A DNA stretch of 64,000 bases. Source: Casuarina equisetifolia (lineage: Eukaryota > Streptophyta > Magnoliopsida > Fagales > Casuarinaceae). The translations under genes were made by a program, and so were the position numbers. How positions within the stretch are numbered: the stretch's first letter is position 1; each line of letters begins with the position of its first letter. Positions 1-10,633 of this stretch are shown one piece after another. Location: contig CM052359.1 of the NCBI GenBank assembly GCA_028551475.1, positions 19,283,583 to 19,347,582 of the forward strand, written 5' to 3'. Under the pieces are notes generated by a model, which was not told the DNA's origin, did not search any database, and worked only from the letters and a program-made list of their open reading frames with translations.

Positions 1-798
1 TAAAATATTTCTATCCACAATTGAAAGTTAGTTTTGCTCACATGTCAAACATATTAGAATAGGTAATAGATTTGAATTTTCAACACCGAATCTACATCAC
101 ATTTTCAAAAGGGTTTATAAATGGCTGTTCCGTATAAATTCTTTACAACCAAAGGATTCTGTAGAAAGAAAACATTGTTACATTCTAAATACAATTCTTA
201 CCTTAAAGATTTCAAATGTGCCAAAACGTTTTTGGGGAATGCATCGTAACCGCAACCTATATTATCGATAGGATGCTGATACTACTTCTCCAAGGAAATA
301 CCCAATTTAAAAGGAAAAAAAATTATAACACCTCCATCAATTTCTCATCTAAAAGCTTTTAATCACCTCTGCTGTGCTAATAGTATCATAATGATAAATT
401 TGATCCAAGTTGCTTAAAATGTATTTTCATTAGATTACATACCTCCCAAATTGAATTCCTTTTTGCATAATAAGAAGCCATTTCATTTGGGGAAAATATG
501 TTCCAAATTTTGTTTGATTATATGGCACATAAAGTTTTTTAAAGTATAAAAAACAATTCAATTCTTACATGAAGGGCCTAAATAGTAACCACTAGATTTT
601 GTTTTCAATTATAGTGATCATGTTTCTCAAAGTGTTTCTTCAATCCTTATTATTTGGGTCTTTTTTCATTTTCAAAGTCCTTTTGTAAAATTTGCGTTAA
701 CGACTCAGCCCTTTTTTCTATTATTTATATTTACAATATGAGACTAATTATATGCTATCATTTGTCTCCATGAGGAAGGTTCATTGATACAAGACTTA
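1..798. other. AT-rich flank without a recognisable gene
   Basis: I see no coding region with gene-like composition here. The stretch is AT-rich and ends exactly at the 5-bp target duplication ACTTA (794-798) of the copia element that starts at 799. It is therefore the left host flank of that insertion. Confidence 0.5.
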
Positions 799-1064
799 TG
801 TTGGAAATACGTGTATATTTCTCTCGATTATTTGTAATTCAGTGTGGGATATTTTTTATATGCCCTGATCATTCATTGATAGAATTAAAATTGGGAAATT
901 AGTTTGTACACAATAAGAAAATATTCTCTTTTATTCCCTTGTTTATTTTCCTTGTTTCAATTCTCGTGTTATAAATAGCATAGTCCTTGCACATCTTCTA
1001 TAAGAAAAGCAATTCAAAGAAAATTCCAAAATTTCTAGCATTTTTTCTTTTTCACTTTCTATCA
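799..1064 (+). repeat. 5' LTR of the copia element
   Basis: It begins TGTTGGAAATACGTGTATAT and ends ATCA. It matches 10634 onward over long blocks, for example the stretch around TTGGGAAATTAGTTTG and the stretch leading to ACATCTTCTA. A TATAAAT box lies at about 971-977, where transcription of the element would begin. Confidence 0.85.
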
Positions 1065-1593
1065 TTGTATCATGAGACTTTCTATCCTAATCTAGCTTCC
1101 CCTCAAAAGTTTTTTTTTTTTTTTTGGTTATTGTTGCAAATTCAACCTTAACTTGCAAAACAATGTTAGTACTTTATTAGTAAATAGATTTAAAAGTCCT
1201 AAATAGAAACTTGCGTATATTGTTTTTTCATTCAAGTAAAAAATAAAAACCCCTAGTAGAAATTTTTTCTTAGTGATTATCATGCTAAAGCCTTCTAGTT
1301 CCACATTGGCTAAAAGCCAAGAATTGGATGCTCCCATTGTTGAAAGTATCACTAACAAACCTTACTCTCCTGAGGAGAGATACAATTAAAAGCCCTTATG
1401 TGGAGAGGACCATTAGGTAGGAGATAAAAGTTTAAATACCTCGTTAAACACACCCAAGTCTTGGGTTGGAAGTTTTGAATGAGGTTAGTTACATCTAAAT
1501 TTGGTGATAATATCAACTAGTTACTTAATAAGAACTAGTTCAATAAAATCATGCAAGTCTTGAATTAGATTGACATTCTAGACAAAACGGCCA

Positions 1594-1705
1594 ACTTCAC
1601 ATATACATCTAGTTGTTTCATGAACTCAATTTGTTATAATACTTGGATAACTTCACATATACATTTAATTGTTTCATGAACTCAATTTGTTATAATACAT
1701 AAATT
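1594..1705. repeat. Two-copy tandem duplication, period 56 bp
   Basis: Two adjacent copies begin ACTTCACATATACAT at 1594 and 1650. Both run through GTTTCATGAACTCAATTTG with only a few differences. It lies in the copia interior just before the protease motif and has no evident coding role. Confidence 0.85.
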
Positions 1706-2835
1706 ATTGATTCAGGTGCTAGTGACTATATAATTTGCAATAAAAGTTTTTTTTTTCACTAGTTCATAATTCTCATCCATCCACATCAATAAATTACCCC
1801 GATGGAGACGTTATCATTTTTGTTCCAAAAATTTTAGTTTAATCTTATACCTATGTCCAAAGCATGTGTAAACAATGATTCTCAAGTCATTCTAGACTCT
1901 AACATTTGTTTTTCTAAGACCATTTTGACTGACAAACTAATAGGATTGAGATGTGTTCATTAAGGACTTTATTTTGGAATTATTTGATTTATCATTGTAT
2001 AATCTCATGAATAATAGCATCTTTTGTAATGCCAACATCAATTACAATATTTTCATTTCTTATCAACATTTGAGTCATAGTTTTTTTTTTTTTACATCCA
2101 AAATGTCACATTTTTCCATTAGCTAAACAATCTTATGCCTCTTTTCCCTCTAGCATGTCATGCACCACTTCAATTTTTCCTTCATATACATTGACATCTA
2201 AGGTCTTTATCATACACCACACTATGACAGGTTCTAATTTTTTCTTATTCTTGTTGATAATTATTCCCATGGCACTTTAATTTTTCTCATGCAATCTAAA
2301 CCCCAAGTTTTATCCCACCTTACATGTTTCTTCACACTAATTAAGAATTAGTTTAATACCTTAGTCTAATGTGTTCATATTAATAATACCTATAATTTTT
2401 TTTTATCATGGTTACTTTTCATTTTTTTTCATTCATGGCATCCTTAATGAAAGCTCTTATACTTACTCCCACAACAAAATGGGGTTATTAAGCACAACAT
2501 CATCAACTTTTTGAGATTGATGGGGCTCTTAAGTATCAAACATCTATTCTAAAATCTTTTAAGATAATTGTGTAGTCATTACAGCTTACCTTATCAATAA
2601 AATTCTGACTCAAGTTGTTAATGGATGGACACCTTTGAGCTCCTCTTTGGAAAGCACATGGACATTAACATGGGGACAAGTTGGGTCCCCATGCCCTTCA
2701 TTATGTTTTTATGGGCTATCTTCCACTTTAGAAAGGATTCAAACTTTTTAATCCTTCCACAAGCTATTCTTTCATTAGTTAGGATGTTGTCTTCCATGAA
2801 GGCATCTTTCCTCTCTAAACTTAATTATTCCTAAC
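1700..2835 (+). pseudogene. copia protease and integrase remnant
   Basis: Reading the plus strand in shifting frames gives an aspartic-protease motif (DSGASDY) near 1710-1730. Further on comes an integrase-like C-terminal segment in which AYLINKIL is followed by a stretch ending ELLFGK around 2655. These are family-typical landmarks of copia polyproteins. Stops and frameshifts are frequent. From about 2840 to 3643 I recognise no further copia sequence. Confidence 0.6.
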
Positions 2836-3677
2836 TACTCCATTTGAGCCAACAACTAGCTTCTAACAATTCTTTTTGGATAAGGATCCACCACCAATGG
2901 TCGTCATTGAGCCTTCTATTTGTTTCATTGCCATGGGATCTTCTTGTTGCTCCTTTGTGAGCCCTTAGGCACATTTGAGTTCCCCAACTTATCCTTTGGT
3001 TGAGCTTGTCGATACTTCTATAAGGTTCTAGGCCAACCTAAGAAAAAAGGGGTAGGGTGAAGGTGAATTAGGTTTCTTTGACTTTTTTGGTTTAATTGTG
3101 TCCTAATTAATTAGTTGTAACTTTGTTTATGTTTGACAACAAAATCTAATTATAAAAAGCTATTTTACACAATTTATCGTAATAACAAGTGTGCAAGAAG
3201 TTTATAAAGTGATACAAATGATAAATATATTATTTCACCAATGACATAGCAAGCAATAAGCCTCACTTTATTGACTTATAACAGTTCTAATTATGCAAGT
3301 ATTGATTATTTAAGGACAACATAGAAGTTAGATTATCTGCTCAACCAACTAAACTTTCTCATTTGTGTTGGCTTTTATTCGCTAGGCTTCGTATTCTCAA
3401 AAGCTAAAGTAAAAGCTTAAATTTTCTTTTTTCTCATGGGCTTGCTCACTTGTGCTGACACTACCTCTCTTAAATTTTAACCATAAAATGGAATGCATTA
3501 AAGTACTAAGTCCATAAGATGAATTAATTCACCCCAAATACTAATATTTTGATAAATATTCTATAAAAGAATAAGATAATATTTCAATAAATATCTTTAT
3601 AAGGCTTAAGGAATTTTTCAACAAATACAAACAGTGAAATATATTCCAATAGACTTATTGGAGGGTCCCATTGGCTT

Positions 3678-3750
3678 GCATCCAATAGGAATTGAACCTA
3701 CGAATTTGCTAATTACGAGTTGGGTGCTTTAACCATTTAGCCATGGATGT
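3678..3750 (-). pseudogene. trnI-CAU: plastid trnI-CAU pseudogene with altered anticodon
   Basis: The reverse complement folds as the plastid tRNA-Ile(CAU): a D arm containing TGGTTAAAGC, an anticodon stem with CCCAA, a T arm GTAGGTTCAATTCCTAT and a 3' end TTGGATGC. Position 1 is A rather than G, which breaks the first acceptor pair. The anticodon triplet reads CGT where the functional gene has CAT. The copy is a plastid-derived fossil and is unlikely to be transcribed from a nuclear tRNA promoter. Confidence 0.85.
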
Positions 3751-3837
3751 TTAACGCGGATCCTTGTACATGTTTAATAACCAAATTCCAATTGAAATGA
3801 AATCTTTGGGATAAATCAATGCAATTAGGAGGATTCA

Positions 3838-5071
3838 ATGAAAAGACATCCATTCAAATCATGGATTTTTGAATTTAAAGAGATATTGAGAAAGATCAAG
3901 AATTCTCATTATTTCTTATATTCCTGGACCTAATTCAATTCAACGGGATCTTTCATTCACATTTTTTTCCATCAAGAACATTTTATAAAACTCTTGGACT
4001 CCTGAATTTGGAGTATCTTACTTTCACGCAACTTGTAGGGTTCAACAAGCAATCGATATTTCACGATTAAAGGTGTAGTATTATATATCATATTAACAAT
4101 CGAAAGATGGTCAAAGAAAAAATCTCTATTTGACAAGACTTCTCCTTATACCTATGAATTTCATTGGACCCAAAAATGATACATTGGAAGAATCTTTTGG
4201 CTCTTCCAATATCAATAGGTTAATTGTTTTCCTTTTGTATCTTCCAAAAGGAAAAAAGATATCTAAGAGCCGTTTCTTGGATCCAAAAGAGAGTACTTAG
4301 GCTATCCCAATAACTAAAAAGTGTATCATGCCTGAATCTAATTGAGGTTCATGGTGGTGGAGGAACTAGATCGAAAAAAAAAAAAGGATTCTAGTTGTAA
4401 GATATCTAATGAAACCATCACTAGAATTTATATCTCATTCAAAGAGAAAGATATCAAATATCTTGAGTTTCTTTTTGTATATTATATTGGTGATCCAATC
4501 TACAAGGACCATGATTGGGAATTGTTTAATTGTCTTTCTCTAAGGAAGAGACAAAATATAATCAACTTGAATTCAGGATGGCTATTTGAATCTTAGTGAA
4601 AGATTGGATTTGTTATCTCATGTTTGCTTTTCGTGAAAAAATACCAATTAAATTGGAAGCTTTCTTCAAAAAACAAGTATCTAGGTCAACTATTAAATCA
4701 AATGATATTGATCATGTTTCTTATCTTTTCTCAAGAAACAAGTGGGCTATTTATTTGCAAAGTTGTGCTCAATTTTATATGTGGAAATTCTACCAAGATC
4801 TCTTCTTTAGTTGGGGGAAGAATATGCATGAATTGGACTTTTTTAGGAACATATCGAGAGAGAATTGGATTTGGTTAGACAATGTGTGGTTGGTAAACAA
4901 GGATTGGTTTTTTAGCAAGGTATGGAATGTATCATCAAATATTTAATATGATTCCACAAGATCTAGTTTCATTCAAATAACAGATTCTAGCCAATTAAAA
5001 GGATCTTTTTATCAATCCAGAGATCATTTTGATTCCATTAGTAATGAGGATTTGGATTATCACACATTGAT
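3838..5071 (+). pseudogene. ycf2: ycf2 5' portion (plastid-derived, disrupted)
   Basis: This begins at an ATG matching the usual ycf2 start and continues with recognisable ycf2 segments. A reading frame at 4342-4596 holds [15 protein letters not shown], and an overlapping frame at 4596-4946 contains [15 protein letters not shown]. ycf2 encodes a very large plastid protein linked to protein import; only the N-terminal part is present. The two reading frames are out of register, and stops occur in the first 500 bases. Homology ends at 5071, where an LTR element has inserted, and resumes at 8163. Confidence 0.85.
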
Positions 5072-5484
5072 TGTTAAGATTTGGCTTGTCTTAACTTAAC
5101 CCTTGAGGACAAAGGTTATTTGAAGGAGTAAGGATTGTTAGGATTGGGTTTAGAATACCAAAGCTAAGATAAGATATAGTTTTGTTAGAGTTCTAATTCA
5201 AGTTGAAGTAGGATTTCTATCATGCCTATATAAGACATTCTCAGCCTTTAGAATAATCATCCATCATCAATTAAGAGAATTCCTTATTTTATCATTAATA
5301 GTTTCTCTTACTTCTAGCTTAGATTCTTAGTACTTTATTAGGAGTAATTTATTAGTAGCCTTGTAGTTTCATATTATTTGTGTTATTGTGTTTTTTATTG
5401 GATTGGTTTCAATAAACAAGATATTCTTCCAATTGGGATTTCTTATGTTCTAAAGTGTGGAATCTGAGGACTTTTGTTCCAACA
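5072..5484 (+). repeat. 5' LTR (413 bp) of the non-autonomous element
   Basis: It starts TGTTAAGATTTGG and ends TTCCAACA, immediately before the primer-binding site. It matches 7647-8162 over blocks such as AGATATAGTTTTGTTAGAGT and TTTCTATCATGCCTATATAA. The second block holds a TATA-like element near 5230. Confidence 0.85.
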
Positions 5485-5604
5485 ATGGTATCTAGAGCCG
5501 ATGTTCTAGCCCCTACTCGTAGGGCCCAAATAGTGGCATAAACCTTTATAATAGCAATGGCCGAAGCATAGGTTAATGTCCCTATAGATGACCCTATACC
5601 CACC

Positions 5605-6153
5605 TTGGAGGAAAAAGTCCACCAAGTCCAAGCCCTGTCAGTATCTAGTCAAGAGAAGATCAACAATTTGTGTACATCCCAAGATAAGATCATACAGATG
5701 TTGCAAGCATTACAACCAACCCATTCCAGCTCTGTGCCACCACCACTGCCTCCTACCTTAAGAACTTGGCATGTGCTAGACAACAACAATGGTTCTGTTA
5801 TTGTAATAGATCTAGATGGGTTGGCTCAATCAAGTCATGGTCAACCGTCAAACAACACTTGCCATGATGCTCTTAGGGCAAGTCATGTTCCCAATCTTAC
5901 CCTATTGGGTCAAAGGGCTAACCCAACACTTGCCAACATTGTATCACACATGTTTTTTTTAGGCTACTTAACCAGGCCTCAGCATTCTTCCCCTAGCTTC
6001 CACCACAACGTTTGTCGGACAAGGGCATGGGTACTACACCCTACACTTATGACTCATGATGACATTTTCACTCATGGCTGCTACCACAAGCCCTTGCTCG
6101 AGGGTGCTCAAGGCCAGCCAATAGCCATTGTAACTACCCCCACCATGGGTTGA
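5605..6153 (+). CDS. Possible gag-like ORF of the non-autonomous LTR element
   Basis: This 182-codon open frame lies 120 bp downstream of the primer-binding site, where gag normally starts. The first about 35 residues (EEKVHQVQALSVSSQEKINN and following) are polar with helical, coiled-coil-like spacing, as at the N-terminus of many plant gag proteins. A proline/serine-rich stretch follows (PTHSSSVPPPLPPT, residues about 40-52). No zinc knuckle is seen. The rest is low in recognisable features, and similar sequence continues in other frames past 6153, so it may be a broken longer gag. No function is claimed beyond position and composition. Confidence 0.35.
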   Translation: MEEKVHQVQALSVSSQEKINNLCTSQDKIIQMLQALQPTHSSSVPPPLPPTLRTWHVLDNNNGSVIVIDLDGLAQSSHGQPSNNTCHDALRASHVPNLTLLGQRANPTLANIVSHMFFLGYLTRPQHSSPSFHHNVCRTRAWVLHPTLMTHDDIFTHGCYHKPLLEGAQGQPIAIVTTPTMG

Positions 6154-6545
6154 GCTGCCACCACTAGTCCCATTGCCAGAAAGCGTTAGTTCCACCCTTA
6201 GGGCCCTATGGCCATATAGGTTGAGGACCCATTTAGCATGGACCCACTACCCTTAGGTCCACCCCAAGTTAGGTGTCTGCTCAGGAGGGATCTTATGTAA
6301 CTTGGGGGCCTAATCAATAAGGCCCACAATCAACTTAAGGACCTTACTCCTTACAGCCCCATGCAAATTGAGGGCCCATTTTTATGGGGTTTACAACCTA
6401 TGGACAACTTGTGGGAGACATTGAAAAGCCTAATTTTGATAGATTTAACTCCCACATGGAGTGACACCTCGGTGGTAGAGCAACTTCAAGTACTTCTAGA
6501 TTCCATGCTCACCATCCTAATTTCCTTGAGTTTAATGGTTTGAAC

Positions 6546-7470
6546 TCAAATAAGTAAGAATTGCCACTAGAAGTTGTAGAGAAACCATTGCCAAAAAAGG
6601 TGGAGGAGTTACCACCCAAAGATATGGAAGAACTACAACCAAAAGAGGTAGAAAAGCTATCATTAGAAGATGTGGAGTTGTCATTAAAAGAGGTGGAAAA
6701 GTTACCACCAAAAGATGTAAAGGAGTTGCCATTAGAAAAGGTGAAGGAGCTACCACCAAAAAATGTGAAGGAATTGCTACCAAAAAAGGTGAAGGAGCTA
6801 TCACCAGAAGATATGGAGGAGCTATTGCTAGAAGATGTGGAGTTGCCACCAGATGAGGTGGAAAAGTTATCACTAGAAGATGTGGAGTAGTCGTCATCAG
6901 AATAGGTGGAAGAACTATCACTAGAAAAGGTGGAAAAGCTACCACCAAAAGATGTCTTGCCACCAGAAGATGTGAAGGAACCTTTGGTAAGGGAGGTAAA
7001 AAAGCAACCACTAAATGATATGGAGGAGTTACTATTAGAAAAGATAGAGGAGTTACCACCAAAGGATGTGGAAGAGCCACTGCTAGAAGAGATAAAGGTG
7101 GAGGTGTCATGGCCAAATGAGACAAAGGAGTCACCACTCAAGGAGGTAGTAAAGCTATTACTAGAGGAGATAAATAAGCCACTATTAGAAGCCATGGAAG
7201 AGTTACCTTCCTTCCCACCTTGAGAAAGTTGCAAGGTGAATTGCACCAAGGAATCATTCACCCATGAGGTTGACCACTTGAGAGTTAAGAATTCTTTACC
7301 CACTAAGGGCGACCATGGCCATGGCCAAATGAGACAAAGGAGCCATCACTCGAGGAGGTGGTAAAGCTATTACTAGAGGAGATAGAAGAGCTATCATTAG
7401 AGAAAACATATAAGCCATTACTAAAAGTGGTGGAAGAGTTACCTTCCTTCCCAACCCAATGGTGTTGCAA
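6546..7470 (+). repeat. 24-bp coding minisatellite (8-residue unit) in the LTR element
   Basis: The plus strand is a run of degenerate 24-base units of the type GAGGAGCTACCACCAAAAGA followed by TGTG. On the plus strand these code for an acidic/basic repeat of 8 residues, for example VKELPPKD and VEKLPPKD. Open stretches are 6561-6890 and 6906-7223, broken by TAG codons at about 6887-6905. A second block at about 7318-7460 repeats the end of the first (the same ATGGCCAAATGAGACAAAGG start), so part of the array was duplicated as a unit of about 210 bp. Confidence 0.8.
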
Positions 7471-7646
7471 GGTGAATTACACCATGCACCAAGGTCCACC
7501 ACCCAAGAGTTAAGAGTTCTTCACCCATCAAGGGAGACCACTAAAATCTCTCCAACAATCATCTCAAGTGTCAAACAGTGGCATCTTAGGAAAAATCCAA
7601 AAGGGGTTAACCCTTAAGGACAAGGGTTATTTGATGAGGTAGGGAT

Positions 7647-8162
7647 TGTTAGGATTTGGCTTAACCTAACTTGACCCTTGAGAACAAGGTTTATTCAAAG
7701 GAGTAAGAATTGTTAGGATTGGGTTTCTAAAAGACTAAACAAGGTTTATTTGAAAGAGTAAGGATTGTTAAGATTAGGTTTCTAGAAGACTAAAGTTGGA
7801 TTTTAAAATACTAAAGATAAGATAAGATAAGAGAAAATATGATAAGATAAGATATAGTTTTGTTAGAGTTCTAATTTAAGTTAAAGTAGGATTTCTATCA
7901 TGCCTATATAATGCATTCTTAGCCTTCATAATAATCATCCATCATCAATGAAGAGAATTCCTTGTTTTATCATTAGTAGTTTCTCTTACTTTTAGCTTAG
8001 ATTCTTATTGCTTTATTAAGAGTAGTTTATCAATAGCCTTGTAGTTTCATATTATTATTATTATTGTGTTCTTTATTGAATTGGCTTCAATAAATGAGAT
8101 ATTCTTCCAATTGGGGTTTCTTGCATTCTAAAATGTAAAATCTGAGCACTCTTATCCTAACA
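7647..8162 (+). repeat. 3' LTR (516 bp) of the non-autonomous element, with internal duplication
   Basis: It matches the 5' LTR but is about 100 bp longer. The junction-like sequence (a purine-rich run followed by TGTTAGGATT) occurs three times, near 7647, 7709 and 7769. It ends TCCTAACA, and plastid ycf2 resumes directly after it. Confidence 0.8.
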
Positions 8163-8257
8163 TTGTTCAGTAAACGAGAGATTCAACAACTTAAAGAAAG
8201 ATTGATTCATTGGGATCTTTCCTTTCTTCAAATGGAATGAACAGAGATAGAATCAGA
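8163..8257 (+). pseudogene. ycf2: ycf2 continuation after the LTR element
   Basis: About 95 bases continue ycf2 exactly where homology stopped at 5071; reading GAGATTCAACAACTTAAAG and onward gives the QLKERLIHWD-type segment of ycf2. Homology ends near 8257 at a 10-bp inverted repeat. Confidence 0.75.
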
Positions 8258-8740
8258 AATCTCTTTTCTGATTCAAAATCATGGTGTAACGTGTATTCCC
8301 CTAATCCGGTCATGAAATAAATCAAAAAATGGATTTATCATGAAAATATTAATTTGATAAATATTATCACAAGCCTTTAAAGAGAATATTTCAATCATTT
8401 AACTTCATTAAACCATAAATAAATACCTTAACAAAAATTTTTGTAATGCCAAATAAATAATTAATTTAGTGAATGTAATGATTAGGCCATGAAAATATTT
8501 GATTAAATAATACCAGACTCATTATAAAAAATATCAAACCCATAACTCAAAAAATTCTTCATCTCCGCCTACTTTTGCACCACTTCCAACTTCTTTAGCT
8601 TTTGTTGCACAAGGACTTGCTTCAAATAAGTCCCTGGAAACTATCCTTTATGTGCCTCCACTTGTACTCCTTAACAATCGAGATGATCCTCTCAATCTTC
8701 TACTTGAACCAAGGATTGTATTTATTCCCATGTAAATTCG
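8258..8740. other. Unassigned AT-rich segment between plastid DNA and copia RT
   Basis: I cannot relate this stretch to plastid or copia sequence. Part of it (about 8345-8400) resembles the left flank of the plastid insertion (about 3540-3590): both have TTGATAAATATT followed about 17-19 bases later by AATATTTCAAT. No coding frame is supported. Confidence 0.4.
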
Positions 8741-10600
8741 CTAGGTACTCATTATCATGTCTCATTATATGTTAGTTTTGCCAAACGTTTTCTAGTTTAC
8801 TTATGTTGCATCCATTATATCTTTAATGAACAAGAACTATCTTCTTATCATGAGGCCTTAAAGGATTCAAAATGGCAACAAGCCATAGAATTTGAACTAC
8901 ATGCACTTTCTAAGAATAACACCTAGGACATTGTTCCTATGCCTTCCCACCACAAACTCATTGGATATAAATAAATATACAAGATCAAGTGCCAAGTAGA
9001 TGGTTCAATTAAGTGTTATAAGTTATGTTTAGTGATTGAAGGATATACATAAAATGAAGTTTTGATTACCAAGATACTTTTTCCTTTTTGTGATTGGCCT
9101 CTCTACCAAATAGACACCCATAATGCTTCTTTCATAGCGACTTAGAGAAAGATATTCATATGGACCTTCTCAAGAATTACAAGGATAAAGGAAGCCTTGA
9201 GTTATCTTTATAAATCTTTATATAGACTTAAGTAAACATTATGACAATGGTATGCAAAATTCAACACCACTTTCACCTCTACTAAGTTCACATAATCCAA
9301 ACATGATTATGTCTTTTTTACATAGAGATAATATGCATCATCCATCTATGTATTGATAACTATGGACAATATACTGATGATGGGAAATGACATATTTGTT
9401 ATTTAGAGTCTTAAGAAATATTTACACTCCACTTTTTGTACTAAGAATTTAGGACCTCTCAAATACTTTCTAGGGAAAAATAAAATAAAATAATTTTTCA
9501 GCCAATGCAAGTACATTTTGGAGATATAGTTGAAGTTGGTCTATCAGGGTACAAGTCCACAATCATTCCTTTTGAATAAAATTTAAACTTGACAATGGTT
9601 GAATATGACATAAGGATATTGTTGTTGGATACAAATTTCATACTAAAGGATCCTTTGAGCTACTAGAGACTTAATGGGAGTTCATCTACCTTATGATGGT
9701 GAGACTTGATATTTGTTATGTTGTTCATATCCTTAGACAATTCATACATTATCCAAAACAATTTCATTTAAATATAGCATTGAAAGTTGTGAAATATTTG
9801 AAAGGATATCCAAGGTTAGGAATTCTTTTTATCTAGAACTTGTAACATGGAGATAATGGGTTACTACAACACTGATTATATTACATGTCCTATGAGTAGA
9901 AGTTCAACAATAGATTTTTATGTGAATTGGATAATCCTTTATTATAATGGAAGATAAAGAAACAATTGACTACCTCTTTATCATCAATTGAATTTGAATA
10001 TCAAACCATAGTTAAAACAACTTGTGAAATTGTTTGGATGATAGATCTACTTCAAGAAGAGGGAATGTGGATAAGATGACCACCTTTTTTATTTTGTTAC
10101 AATCATGTTACACTCAAACTTACAACAAATTCAATAATCCATAAGAGAACAAAACATTGATTATATCACATGTCCTATGAGTAAAAGATCAACAATAGGT
10201 TTTTATGTGAAATTGGATAATCCTTTGTTATCATGGAAGACAAATAAACAATTAACTATCTTTTTATCATTAGTTGAATTTGAATATCAAGTCATGGTTG
10301 AAAATACTTATGAAATTGTTTAGATACTAGGTCTACTTCAAGAACTAGGAATATAGGTAAGATGACCACCTCTTTTATTTTGTTACAATGATGTTGCACT
10401 CAAACTTGCAACAAACCCAAAAATTCATAAGAGAACAAAACATATAAACATAGACTATCATTTCATGAGAAACAAGATTTAGGAAGGCTTATAAAGACAA
10501 AAGGAATAAAGACTACAAAACAACTCGCAAACATCTTCACCAAAGCCTTTTGTTAAAGACAACACTCATATATGTTAAGTAAGCTTCGTGTTTTGACATC
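8740..10600 (+). pseudogene. copia reverse transcriptase / RNase H remnant
   Basis: The plus strand read in shifting frames shows copia RT landmarks: HEALKDSKWQQA near 8850, then a stretch equivalent to the 'pyrimidine-rich wdivplp' block near 8915-8945. RNase H equivalents follow around 9960-10560. Sequence at 9870-10100 is repeated with changes at 10150-10400 (for example TTTTTATGTGAA plus TTGGATAATCCTTT), so an internal duplication is present. Stops are abundant. Confidence 0.7.
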
Positions 10601-10633
10601 TACAAGCCACCAAACTACTAGCTTAAGGAGGAG

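Larger units (their letters stand above)
5072..8162 (+). mobile_element. Non-autonomous LTR retrotransposon inserted in the ycf2 copy
   Basis: The LTRs are 5072-5484 and 7647-8162; both start TGTTA and end in CA. A primer-binding site, TGGTATCTAGAGCC, begins at 5486 and is of the initiator-tRNA-Met type common in plant elements. The flanks TTGAT (5067-5071) and TTGTT (8163-8167) look like a 5-bp target duplication with one later mutation, and ycf2 homology is continuous across it. The 2.2-kb interior has a possible gag-like reading frame (5605-6153) and a 24-bp minisatellite. I see no protease, integrase, RT or RNase H, so it would depend on another element. It resembles the LARD type of element. 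Confidence 0.85.
3644..8257 (+). other. Nuclear plastid DNA insertion (NUPT): trnI-CAU / ycf2 segment, split by an LTR element
   Basis: The sequence runs colinearly with the chloroplast inverted-repeat segment that holds trnI-CAU and the divergent start of ycf2. It starts near 3644 in the spacer beyond trnI, continues through trnI (minus) and ycf2 (plus, ATG at 3838) to 5071, and resumes at 8163 until about 8257. The 3.1-kb gap is an inserted LTR element. The plastid identity rests on recognising the tRNA and long ycf2 reading-frame segments. Indels and stops in ycf2 show that the copy has decayed in the nucleus. It lies within the copia element 799-11083. Confidence 0.85.

Noticed and set aside
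1280..1440. Cassandra-type element with 5S rRNA-like promoter
   Set aside because: The block around CCACATTGGCTAAAAGCCAAG resembles small LTR elements, but I could not find the 5S internal-control sequence.
3678..3750. Functional nuclear tRNA gene
   Set aside because: It lies in plastid context beside ycf2, its anticodon is changed and its first acceptor pair is broken, so it is a pseudogene of plastid trnI.
6509..7303. 264-codon Ser/Gly/Phe-rich open frame on the minus strand
   Set aside because: It is the antisense reading of the 24-bp minisatellite. A repeat with a period divisible by three keeps several frames open, and the low-complexity composition has no gene-like ends.
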